The position numbers were made by a program, and so were the translations under genes. DNA of 34,994 bases from a virus: positions 1 to 34,994 of IMG/VR virus record IMGVR_UViG_3300021403_000002; one strand, given 5' to 3'. Below are positions 21,434-27,946 of the stretch, piece by piece; within the stretch, counting starts at the first letter, position 1, and each line of letters begins with the position of its first letter. Below the pieces are notes generated by a model. The model saw only the letters and a program-made list of their open reading frames with translations. It was not told where the DNA came from and made no database searches.

Positions 21434-21629
21434 CCCTTTTCAACTGACCCTCAACTGCCGCCTCTCTTGAGTTGCGACGCTTATTGATCTCATCCATAAC
21501 TTCTAAAAATAGATGGCCTGGTTTATATTCTTTTACAGACTTTATGTCCTCTTTAGCATAAAAGGCCTCTATGTCACCAATGCTTGTCGCGCTCGCCTTC
21601 GTCTTATTGTTTCCCTTACTTTTACTCAT
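21408..21629 (-). CDS. Small leftward protein between terL and portal (73 aa)
   Basis: The ATG at 21629 overlaps the stop of the upstream leftward gene (ATGA). It begins SKSKGNNKTKASATSIGD, then EAFYAKEDIKSVKEYKPGH, then LFLEVMDEINKRRNSRE and a basic end. The protein is soluble and mostly helical. Its last nine codons lie on the opposite strand of the end of terL. No function is recognised. It forms a two-gene unit with the membrane protein at 21626. Confidence 0.55.
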   Translation of the reverse strand: MSKSKGNNKTKASATSIGDIEAFYAKEDIKSVKEYKPGHLFLEVMDEINKRRNSREAAVEGQLKRVSAAGKKD

Positions 21630-21913
21630 GCCCGATCTCCCGGAAATAGATCCGCTGGAAACTTCATCGGTGGTAATCCTCTCAAGTGAGGTCGCTCGTA
21701 AACAGAATCACGCCGCAGCGCCAATTCGATAGCCCTCGATATTTCCATTTTCTGGATCTCTTGAGAGCACCATGAGCTAAATAATCCCATCATTCCACAC
21801 ATAATCATAATTGTTATAGCCCATTTCCTATCATCATTATACTTATCGACCCACATTCTCACGCAACACGCGAATGAAAAGTATATAAAGAATATCTCAA
21901 CCGGATTAACCAC
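21626..21913 (-). CDS. Small membrane protein, leftward (about 95 aa)
   Basis: GAGGAG is six bases before a GTG at 21913, taken as the start; ATG 21919 is too close to the site, and ATG 21946 has none. Two hydrophobic stretches (PVEIFFIYFSFACCVRMW and WAITIMIMCGMMGLFSSW) suggest two membrane helices with a short charged loop, followed by a cytoplasmic helical tail (IQKMEISRAIELALRRD) and a proline-rich end. It opposes the virion operon and resembles accessory envelope genes. Superinfection exclusion is one option. Confidence 0.55.
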   Translation of the reverse strand: MVNPVEIFFIYFSFACCVRMWVDKYNDDRKWAITIMIMCGMMGLFSSWCSQEIQKMEISRAIELALRRDSVYERPHLRGLPPMKFPADLFPGDRA

Positions 21914-21950
21914 TCTCATCTCCTCATTATTAACATAACGCAGCATTTTA

Positions 21951-21968
21951 GCATTAATGCATTAATGC
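21951..21968. promoter_or_regulatory. Overlapping palindromes between divergent genes
   Basis: GCATTAATGC occurs twice with a two-base overlap (21951-21960 and 21959-21968), and a related TTTAATGCATGATGC follows at about 21992. They lie between the leftward pair (21913) and the portal gene (22059). A dimeric repressor that controls the leftward accessory pair is the simplest reading. Confidence 0.45.
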
Positions 21969-22058
21969 AGCAATATGCACCTTGAGAAATATCTTTAATG
22001 CATGATGCGTTTGGGGTAGCATCTCCTTTGATGGATACTTCTCCGCAAAGGATTATAG

Positions 22059-24122
22059 ATGATACCACCAGTATTTGGACCCCAGTATTACTCTGAAAAC
22101 AACCAAACGATTAAGAAGCGCATTGATGATTTCTATGCGCAAGCGACAACATTGCACAATGGCTTTTGGGGTGAAGCGTTTATAGATACTCAATATGAGG
22201 CCGGCGATCAGGTCCTTAATTCTAACTCTTATGGCGTGCTCCCTGCATGGGGCCGTAAGCAGTTATCATTTAATCATATTAGGCCCACTGTTAATGTCGT
22301 TGATGGTTATCAGCGTCGCAATAGAAAATCTACCATTGTTGTTCCCGTCGAGAACGGTGACTCAGAAACCGCAGATCAGTTCACGAAGATCTTGATGTGG
22401 ATCAACAGAAATGAGGGAGTTCTTGAAACGATCTCCGATTCATTCCATGGATCATTGGTAACGGGTTTATCATTCCTCCATGTATGGTTAGATTATCGCA
22501 CTGACCCTGTTTCGGGGAACATTCGCGTTGACCATCTTCCCTATAACTCATTTATTATGGATCCTTTTTGGAAGAAGGCCGACCTTTCTGACTGTCGCCA
22601 GATTCTTTATAGACAATATAAGACCAAACGCGACCTTATATCCTATTACCCTGACTTTGAAGAAGCCATTGCACAGATTCCTGAGAATGATGGTTCCAAT
22701 ACCCGTGATGGTCGATTCCAATTCACTCCCGAAGCACAGAACTTCAGCTCCAAGGGCCTTCTTGCCGTTGATGAGTTCTACTATCGTGACTATCGAACCC
22801 AACTCATGCTCGTTGACTCCCTGACTGGTGAGACTATGCCATGGATGGGTAAGTCTGATGAAGGTCTGCAGCAGTTCCTGAAGAACAATAAGATGATCAC
22901 TACGATCGAGCAGATCGTTCCCACCGTCAACCTGGCCGTTAAAGTCCAAGACCTTATCCTTTTTGATGGACCACAACCATCGGGCATCGATGATTACCCG
23001 ATGATACCGGTCTTCTGTTACTACAATCCGCAGATGTCAGACATGTCCCTGCGTATACAAGGTATGGTTCGCGGTATGCGCGATGCTCAGTATCTCTATA
23101 ATCGAAGAAAGATTATCGAGCTCGATATTTTTGAATCTCAGCCGAACTCTGGGTTTATCTATAAAGAGGATTCGCTGGTTGACCCTCTTGATGTCTACCA
23201 ACAACAAGGTCAAGGAAAAGGCATTGCATTGAAGAAAGATGCGCAGATGTCCGATGTCCAACAAATCCAGCCTCCTCGCGTTGACGCTTCTATGTTCACT
23301 GCATCACAGATCCTTTCTGAAGAGATGCCGATCATCTCTGGTGTTACCAAAGAGCTTGCTGGTATGTCTGGTGACGCCAAATCTGGCCTTCAAGAGATGT
23401 GGCGCACTGCTGCGGGCAAGACTGGCCTTGAGATCCTATTTGATCACCTTGACCGAGCGCAGAAGCTTCTTGGTAATCGTATGATCTCCATGATTCAAGC
23501 CAACTTTACTCCCGGCAAGGTTCAGAAGATACTCGAGGGACAAAAACCTGCTGATCAGTTCTATTCCAAAGCATTCGGCATTTATGGGTGTGCGGTTGAG
23601 GAAGGTTTTAATACAACCACTCAGAAACAACTTGAGTTTGCGCAACTTATGCAACTTCGAGAGGCAGGCATTCCCATTCCTGATAAAGATATTCTCGAAG
23701 TTGCCACCTTGCAGGGCAAGAAAACTATTATTCAGGATATGGAGCAGGCTCAACAGCAAAATATGCAGCAATCACAGGAAGCTCATCAGCTTGCTATGGC
23801 TGAGATACAAGCCAAAATCAAAGCCTCTGACGCTCTTGCGGTTGCCAACCAAGGCCTCGGCGTTGAGAGATTATCTCGCGTTGAAGAAAATGAAGCATTG
23901 GCTATTGAGCGTAGAGCTGCTGCAGAGAAAGACCATGACATGGCACTTCTTAATCTTGTTAAGGCTATTAAGGAAGTCGATGGCATTGACATTGAGCATG
24001 TCGCAAAACTATTGTCGTTGTCTCAGTTAATGAAGACACAACAACCAGATACCCAGCTGCAACCAGAAGCTCCAAGCGTTCCTGCGAACGAGTTCCAAGG
24101 ACAGCCAATGACGGGTAGTTAG
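22059..24122 (+). CDS. Portal protein, P22/N4-like (687 aa)
   Basis: AAGGA lies six bases before ATG. The protein forms the dodecameric DNA channel at the capsid vertex. Residues 1-110 hold an N-terminal helical region (TLHNGFWGEAFIDTQYEAG; FNHIRPTVNVVDGYQRRNR). The SGLSFL-like part (GSLVTGLSFLHVWLDYRTD) and VDHLPYNSFIMDPFWKKAD are typical of podovirus portals that predict the clip and wing. Residues 330-450 hold RGMRDAQYLYNRRKIIELD and MPIISGVTKELAGMSG. The C-terminal 170 residues are a long Gln/Ala-rich helix (QQNMQQSQEAHQLAMAEIQ), fitting a P22-like barrel. The length is close to P22 gp1 (725 aa). Portal and TerL are separated only by the leftward pair. Confidence 0.9.
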   Translation: MIPPVFGPQYYSENNQTIKKRIDDFYAQATTLHNGFWGEAFIDTQYEAGDQVLNSNSYGVLPAWGRKQLSFNHIRPTVNVVDGYQRRNRKSTIVVPVENGDSETADQFTKILMWINRNEGVLETISDSFHGSLVTGLSFLHVWLDYRTDPVSGNIRVDHLPYNSFIMDPFWKKADLSDCRQILYRQYKTKRDLISYYPDFEEAIAQIPENDGSNTRDGRFQFTPEAQNFSSKGLLAVDEFYYRDYRTQLMLVDSLTGETMPWMGKSDEGLQQFLKNNKMITTIEQIVPTVNLAVKVQDLILFDGPQPSGIDDYPMIPVFCYYNPQMSDMSLRIQGMVRGMRDAQYLYNRRKIIELDIFESQPNSGFIYKEDSLVDPLDVYQQQGQGKGIALKKDAQMSDVQQIQPPRVDASMFTASQILSEEMPIISGVTKELAGMSGDAKSGLQEMWRTAAGKTGLEILFDHLDRAQKLLGNRMISMIQANFTPGKVQKILEGQKPADQFYSKAFGIYGCAVEEGFNTTTQKQLEFAQLMQLREAGIPIPDKDILEVATLQGKKTIIQDMEQAQQQNMQQSQEAHQLAMAEIQAKIKASDALAVANQGLGVERLSRVEENEALAIERRAAAEKDHDMALLNLVKAIKEVDGIDIEHVAKLLSLSQLMKTQQPDTQLQPEAPSVPANEFQGQPMTGS

Positions 24123-24180
24123 ACGTATCATCGTTGCAGCAGAAATAGATCTCTGGCCTGCAGTAACTAAAGGAGCCGTT

Positions 24181-24540
24181 ATGGCAAAGAAAATGATGAA
24201 AAAACGACACCATTCAGAAATGGAACATGGATACTCTCGCGTTCCTACAAAAGAAGGTGGATATGGTCGTGTTGGTGATGGATCGACATGCATTTATGAA
24301 ACACATACAGCGCCAAGCCGAGCTGAAGGTATGCGCGAAATGGGCATGATGGGCGGAAGAATGATTAATGAAGATCATTCTATGCCATCTAACTTGCCTG
24401 GACATGTTATTCGCCGTGCATATCCTATGACCGGCAATATGCCAGCACCACATCTTAATGATTCTATTACAGGAATCGATGGTCAGATGGATGATGATGC
24501 TCGAAACATTGCACGTCAGTTCAAAACCAGGAAGATCTAA
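24181..24540 (+). CDS. Basic Met/His-rich small protein (119 aa)
   Basis: AAAGGAG is six bases before the ATG. It begins AKKMMKKRHHSEMEHGYSR, continues with glycine and methionine repeats (GMREMGMMGGRMINED) and ends in a short helix with basic residues. It lacks a hydrophobic segment and looks largely disordered. It is the first of five lysine-rich mini-genes that follow the portal gene. A DNA-condensing or capsid-internal role is possible. Confidence 0.6.
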   Translation: MAKKMMKKRHHSEMEHGYSRVPTKEGGYGRVGDGSTCIYETHTAPSRAEGMREMGMMGGRMINEDHSMPSNLPGHVIRRAYPMTGNMPAPHLNDSITGIDGQMDDDARNIARQFKTRKI

Positions 24541-24542
24541 CC

Positions 24543-24695
24543 ATGCCAGCTGCACCGCGTAAAAAAGGCGTAGCGACCAAGGTATTCTTCAAGGTAATGG
24601 GCATTCCTCAGAATATGAGGGATCGCAAGACGCCGAAACAGAAGAAGATTAATAAAGAATTGTTGAACGAAGAGATGATCTACGGTCAACAATGA
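24543..24695 (+). CDS. Lysine-rich mini-protein (50 aa)
   Basis: The start is two bases after the previous stop. The sequence MPAAPRKKGVATKVFFKVM, then MRDRKTPKQKKINKELL, then an acidic end is a single basic helix with tail. The gene ends just before a rho-independent terminator (24706-24739). No family is recognised. Its position in the basic mini-gene cluster suggests binding to nucleic acid. Confidence 0.6.
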   Translation: MPAAPRKKGVATKVFFKVMGIPQNMRDRKTPKQKKINKELLNEEMIYGQQ

Positions 24696-24705
24696 TGTAG
24701 TCCAA

Positions 24706-24739
24706 GGGAGGGTGTGATAACGACATCCTCCCCCTTTTT
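24706..24739 (+). terminator. Rho-independent terminator
   Basis: GGGAGGGTGT (24706-24715) pairs with ACATCCTCCC (24723-24732), ten pairs with one G-U, over the loop GATAACG. CC and five T follow. It lies inside the mini-gene cluster, so the downstream genes depend on read-through or on a promoter that I did not find. Confidence 0.8.
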
Positions 24740-24750
24740 GAGGAGATTAT

Positions 24751-24816
24751 ATGAAAAAAGCATGTAAATGTTCTAAAAAGTCCTGTAAATGTAAGAAGAT
24801 GAATCATGGCAGCTAA
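24751..24816 (+). CDS. 21-residue Cys/Lys peptide, metallothionein-like
   Basis: An ideal AGGAG with five bases of spacing follows the terminator directly, and the ATG opens 21 codons: four cysteines as two C-x-C pairs four residues apart (CKCSKKSCKCKK) and eight lysines, then MNHGS. The C-x-C spacing is the metallothionein and copper-chelator pattern. Overlap with the next gene by 11 bases supports translation. The size is below every normal gene-calling threshold. It may bind a metal ion, RNA or DNA. Confidence 0.6.
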   Translation: MKKACKCSKKSCKCKKMNHGS

Positions 24817-24988
24817 GAACTGGATAGCTGGTGCCATTAAGAAACCAGGAGCCCTTCGCAAAGAACTTCATGTCAAAAAAGGCAAGAAGATCCCAGTGAA
24901 GAAGCTGGAAGTTGCTGCCAAGAAAAAAGGCACTGAAGGCAAACGCGCTCGACTGGCTATTACTCTGAAAAAGCTTCGTAAGAAATGA
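24806..24988 (+). CDS. Conserved phage basic protein (60 aa)
   Basis: The sequence starts AAKNWIAGAIKKPGALRKE and ends GKRARLAITLKKLRKK. The WIxGAIKxPGAL start and the GKRARLAxTL end are patterns I associate with a widespread family of small basic phage proteins found near portal genes; I do not know its function. It overlaps the 21-residue peptide gene and is two bases from the next ATG of the cluster by its ATGA-type junction. Confidence 0.75.
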   Translation: MAAKNWIAGAIKKPGALRKELHVKKGKKIPVKKLEVAAKKKGTEGKRARLAITLKKLRKK

Positions 24989-24996
24989 AGGATGAT

Positions 24997-25158
24997 ATGG
25001 CAAAGCATAAAGCGGCTAAAAAGAAGAAAGTTGCTAAGGTGATCCATGAGTTTGAAGCAGGCGAACTCCATAGTGGATCTAAGAAGGGTCCCCTGGTCAC
25101 TGACAAGAAGCAAGCGATTGCCATAGCTCTTTCTGAAGCGAAACGAAAAAAGAAATAG
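24997..25158 (+). CDS. DUF6496-like basic mini-protein (53 aa)
   Basis: AAGGA is four bases before ATG 24997; ATG 24985, in frame and overlapping the previous stop, is an alternative. The order VAKVIHEFEAGELHSGSKK, then LVTDKKQAIAIALSEAKR fits the small DUF6496 pattern (a KxGxLxSG segment, then KQAIAIALSEA). Such proteins occur in phages and bacteria, and their role is unknown to me. The last 15 bases are followed by a hairpin and a terminator. Confidence 0.7.
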   Translation: MAKHKAAKKKKVAKVIHEFEAGELHSGSKKGPLVTDKKQAIAIALSEAKRKKK

Positions 25159-25190
25159 GTAACACAGGAGGCCCACCAGGCCTTGTTACT
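25159..25190 (+). other. Hairpin just after the basic mini-gene cluster
   Basis: GTAACA pairs with TGTTAC, and AGGCC pairs with GGCCT inside, with an asymmetric internal bulge. It directly precedes the terminator stem at 25196 and may protect the 3' end of the transcript. Confidence 0.4.
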
Positions 25191-25195
25191 CCTAT

Positions 25196-25234
25196 CCCTC
25201 AGCGTCTTAATACCACGCTGGGGGTTTTCTTTTT
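25196..25234 (+). terminator. Rho-independent terminator
   Basis: CCCTCAGCGT (25196-25205) pairs with ACGCTGGGGG (25215-25224) over ten positions with one wobble. The loop is CTTAATACC, and TTTTCTTTTT follows. The stem core CAGCGT/ACGCTGGGG recurs at 27888-27943. Confidence 0.88.
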
Positions 25235-25283
25235 ATTCCATATTCATATACTGTATCTGGGTATATCGATATAAAGGTATTAT

Positions 25284-25805
25284 ATGAAGATTATAGAAGC
25301 ATTAAAGAAGATTAAGGACCTTGCCCGCAAGCAAGATGACATCAAGTCGAAGATAGCAGAGTATTGCTGCGACCTTGATATTGAGACCCCAACCTATCCC
25401 GATCAAAAACGTCAGATATCTGATTGGTTGCAAGCTCATGGTGACATCCTGAAAGAGATGCTACACCTGAAGTTCTCCATCCAGCGAACCAACACCCTGA
25501 CTCCCGTTACCATAACGATCGACGATAGACCGGTAACGAAGAAGATATCTGAGTGGATATTCCGTCGCAAGGAACTAGCAAAGGTTCAAGAGAGCGCATG
25601 GCGTGTCCTCACGACTAAGAACTATCCTGAGGCTGGTTATAAAAATAAACCGACCCCAAACTCTCCCGAGACCATTGTTAAAAGACGACTTTACTTTGAT
25701 CCTGTTGAGCGTGATAAAAAGATAGAACTCTATCGATCAGAGCCTCATATCATTGATAGCACCCTTGAAGTGATTAACGCGACAACCGAGTTAATTGAAT
25801 CATAA
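25284..25805 (+). CDS. DIP1984-like helical protein (173 aa)
   Basis: AAAGG lies six bases before the ATG, and a TATATCGATATA palindrome (25262-25273) lies upstream. The first helix IIEALKKIKDLARKQDDIK, the following long helical hairpin, and the motif SIQRTNTLTPVTI with a later EWIFRRKELAKVQE are reminiscent of the DIP1984/septicolysin-like family (helical with an N-x-T centre). The C-terminal 60 residues (ETIVKRRLYFDPVERDKKI and SEPHIIDSTLEVINATTEL) look unique. It lies alone between a terminator and the non-coding region, in the head-gene block. The function is not known, and the family match is tentative. Confidence 0.6.
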   Translation: MKIIEALKKIKDLARKQDDIKSKIAEYCCDLDIETPTYPDQKRQISDWLQAHGDILKEMLHLKFSIQRTNTLTPVTITIDDRPVTKKISEWIFRRKELAKVQESAWRVLTTKNYPEAGYKNKPTPNSPETIVKRRLYFDPVERDKKIELYRSEPHIIDSTLEVINATTELIES

Positions 25806-25926
25806 GCGAGTTATTTGACTCAATTGGGTCAATTCTTTGAAATATACGACCAACGAACAGACATAAAAATGGAAAAGCTGTTGGGGCGACTATACCCTTA
25901 AGTAGTCATCTCCCGAGCATATTGGG

Positions 25927-25996
25927 AAACATATGGGCAAGTGGGAAGCCGTTGGGTATATGACCCGAAATCACAGGTTCGAATCCTGTTATGTAC
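25927..25996 (+). tRNA. tRNA-like fold with non-canonical anticodon loop
   Basis: From 5' to 3': acceptor AAACATA, U8, D arm GGC/GCC with loop AAGTGGGAA, base 26 G, anticodon arm TTGGG/CCCGA with the seven-base loop TATATGA, a short variable region AATC, T arm ACAGG/CCTGT with the standard loop TTCGAAT, then acceptor TATGTAC. The conserved U8, A14, G15-C48, GG of the D loop, A21 and TTCGA are all present. Position 33 is A rather than U, and the two outermost acceptor pairs (A-C, A-A) fail, and no CCA is encoded. It is probably a degenerate or structural tRNA mimic within the larger RNA rather than a working tRNA. The formal anticodon would be UAU. Confidence 0.5.
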
Positions 25997-26320
25997 GGTC
26001 GGCGGACCTTAAGCGCCAATAATCAAGTGAGCAAGTATCAAGCTTTATAGATAGTAAGTTTCAATTTTCCTAAGTCAGTATGGCTTAAGCCAGCAAGTCA
26101 TCAACCCAGAAACGACTTCTGGGAATGGCCTAAATAAGTTAGTTTGCACAGTTAAGCCCAATTCTTTTTAGGGTTCCTGTTCGGGTGGTCTAAATCTAAT
26201 CCCATTTCATGCTTCATATATGGGATCATTCTAGGGCCAGAGCCATTTCATTTGGCCCTAGATTCTTACAATGCTCGTTTGCGTATGGATATTTACACAT
26301 CCATATTAGCGACACCAACG

Positions 26321-26360
26321 CCTCTCATCTTCCCTATAGGATGGGAGGTATTTCTCTTTT
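26321..26360 (+). terminator. Terminator closing the non-coding region
   Basis: CCTCTCATC (26321-26329) pairs with GATGGGAGG (26340-26348), nine pairs with one G-U, with the loop TTCCCTATAG. TATTTCTCTTTT follows. It would define the 3' end of a non-coding transcript of about 0.5 kb. Confidence 0.6.
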
Positions 26361-26390
26361 CTGGTATTATGGTGCCAGAGGGAGATTCAT

Positions 26391-26990
26391 ATGAAACCAA
26401 AAAAACAGACCGTTGGCTCTGCCTTTGTAGAGCAGGCATCCAAAGAGCCAACTCGCGTTCGAGTTATTGATCTTGTTGCAGCGAATGCTGAAAAGGTGTG
26501 GGAAGATACAAAATCAACAGCTATTGATGATGCCCATTTATATAATGGCGCTACATTTTATGTTGTTATGATCATTCGCATTGAGAAAGCATTTCTTCAA
26601 AGTAAAATCATTCACCCTGTTACTGGTGAAACTGAATGGACGGCGCCCCAAACGCGCACACAGATATTCTCTAAGGCAACCTGTCCCACTCCCGCATATT
26701 CTCAGACTGTGTACCAAGTAGATCCCGACCTTAATATGAAGCTCATATGGACTCTCCCCGATAAACAATCGTGTGAATTCATTCTCGAGATTCAGCATAA
26801 GATGCCAGAGAATGAACACTTTCTGCTCGATTGTGTTCAGAAGTTTTCTCGTGGTTATCTTGGTCGTTTGTGTAATGAACTCAATGGTGAAGTTCCTGGA
26901 TCTGTCATTGGTGAACTCATTAAAAAATCAGATGACGCTGTTGGCGAGTTGAAACAAATTGGAAAGGAATGGCATGTCGTTCAAGATTGA
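26391..26990 (+). CDS. Head-assembly region protein (199 aa), unknown
   Basis: GGGAG lies six bases before ATG. Residues 20-60 are helical (VIDLVAANAEKVWEDTK); residues 55-110 alternate strands (FYVVMIIRIEKAFLQSKII); then CEFILEIQHKMPENEHFLL and a helical C-terminus. No motif is recognised. It precedes and overlaps the scaffold gene by 17 bases, so it may be a small head protein or a head-maturation factor. There is no protease triad in view. Confidence 0.55.
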   Translation: MKPKKQTVGSAFVEQASKEPTRVRVIDLVAANAEKVWEDTKSTAIDDAHLYNGATFYVVMIIRIEKAFLQSKIIHPVTGETEWTAPQTRTQIFSKATCPTPAYSQTVYQVDPDLNMKLIWTLPDKQSCEFILEIQHKMPENEHFLLDCVQKFSRGYLGRLCNELNGEVPGSVIGELIKKSDDAVGELKQIGKEWHVVQD

Positions 26991-27879
26991 ATATGATGCT
27001 CAAGGAAGACTTATTAAACCTGTATTCGAAGAGGTTTCGGCTGGTGAATTCATTCCAGGTGTAGGTATCGTAGATGCGCCACCTGAAGCTACTGCCCAGC
27101 AACAAGTTGCGGCTGCACCCGAAGATAATACCGCTGATCAACCACAAGAGGTAGCCGCTGCTCCTGAAGAAGCCGAAGAAGAAGTGCCCAAGGTTGTTCG
27201 CAAGCCGCGTAGTCCCGCAGGTGAAGAGAACTTCCGTAGAGTTCGTGAGGATAGAGACAAGCTCCAGCAAGAGCGCGATAGATTGAATCAAGAACTTGAA
27301 TCATTGCGTCGCAATCAGTACCAGGTTCCCTACCAGCAACAACAACAATATCATCAGCACATGGCGCCAACTGCCGATGAGGATGTTGATCTGAACTTTG
27401 GCGATGATGATCTCATTGAAGGAAAGACACTTAAAAAGATTGTGTCGAACCTTAGTAATCAACTTAAGGCAACTACTCAGCGATCTCAGCAAGAGATCCA
27501 ACAGGCACAACAATCAGCAGCCCTTGTGGGCCTCAAGGCTCGTTATCCTGATCTTGATAAAGTCGTTAATGATGAGACCCTTAAAGACCTCGCTGCAGCT
27601 GAACCTTTACTGGCTCAGTCTGTCTTCAGTGCACCTACCCTCGAGAGTCGTTATGTGACTGCTTACACCATGATTAAGAACTTGGGCCTTTATGATGAAG
27701 ACCCTTATGTTGAACAGAAAGAACGGGTGAAGAAGAACATGGCTAAGCCTCGGGTTGGTCAGATATCAACACCCGCAAGCCCTCTTGCAACTGCAACCGA
27801 TTACTATAGTGGGCCCATTACTCCCGAGATTGCGGCGCGAGCTCGCAAACAGGTTGAGGATGCTCGTAGAAATAGGTAG
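26974..27879 (+). CDS. Scaffolding protein (301 aa)
   Basis: The frame opens earlier, at 26959, but AAAGGA and five bases of spacing mark ATG 26974. Composition and layout are those of a scaffold: an acidic, Pro/Ala/Glu-rich N-terminal 90 residues (VAAAPEEAEEEVPKVVRKP), then a coiled coil (RRVREDRDKLQQERDRLNQ), a Gln-rich segment (YQQQQQYHQH), an acidic DVDLNFGDDDLIEGKTLK, and a helical C-terminal part that ends in basic residues (ITPEIAARARKQVEDARRN). The length equals P22 gp8 (303 aa) and the gene lies shortly before the capsid gene. It would direct assembly of the procapsid and then leave. Assignment is by architecture and order. Confidence 0.75.
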   Translation: MSFKIEYDAQGRLIKPVFEEVSAGEFIPGVGIVDAPPEATAQQQVAAAPEDNTADQPQEVAAAPEEAEEEVPKVVRKPRSPAGEENFRRVREDRDKLQQERDRLNQELESLRRNQYQVPYQQQQQYHQHMAPTADEDVDLNFGDDDLIEGKTLKKIVSNLSNQLKATTQRSQQEIQQAQQSAALVGLKARYPDLDKVVNDETLKDLAAAEPLLAQSVFSAPTLESRYVTAYTMIKNLGLYDEDPYVEQKERVKKNMAKPRVGQISTPASPLATATDYYSGPITPEIAARARKQVEDARRNR

Positions 27880-27887
27880 ATAAACTC

Positions 27888-27943
27888 ATTCCCCAGCGTA
27901 TGATTGTTGTGGTCACTCTCATATCTCTATCACGCTGGGGAAT
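27888..27943 (+). promoter_or_regulatory. Long 12-bp stem hairpin covering a ribosome binding site
   Basis: ATTCCCCAGCGT (27888-27899) is an exact inverted match of ACGCTGGGGAAT (27932-27943), with 32 bases of loop. The GGGGA of the right arm is the only candidate ribosome binding site for the ATG at 27947. The stem would hide it. The same CAGCGT/ACGCTGGGG core forms the terminator at 25196-25224. No T run follows, so control of translation or mRNA stability is more likely than termination. Confidence 0.5.
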
Positions 27944-27946
27944 GTC

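Larger units (their letters stand above)
25806..26362 (+). ncRNA. Candidate large structured non-coding RNA region
   Basis: No credible gene covers these 557 bases; the two short frames here lack ribosome binding sites. The stretch is full of hairpins: TTGAC/GTCAA (25816-25833), GACTA/TAGTC, a complete tRNA-like fold (25927-25996), CCCAGAA/TTCTGGG (26105-26123), ATCCCAT/ATGGGAT (26199-26226), TCTAGGGCCA/TGGCCCTAGA (26230-26262), TATGGAT/ATCCATA (26284-26305) and a terminator (26321-26360). It lies in the head-gene block of a small genome that otherwise has hardly any spacer. Phages and prophages are known to carry very long RNAs of about 500-800 bases (GOLLD, ROOL), and GOLLD can hold or adjoin a tRNA. 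I cannot match this to a known class. Confidence 0.6.

Noticed and set aside
26209-26470. Two overlapping rightward reading frames of 61 and 72 codons
   Set aside because: They lack ribosome binding sites, cross perfect hairpins and a terminator, and one runs into a real gene in another frame.
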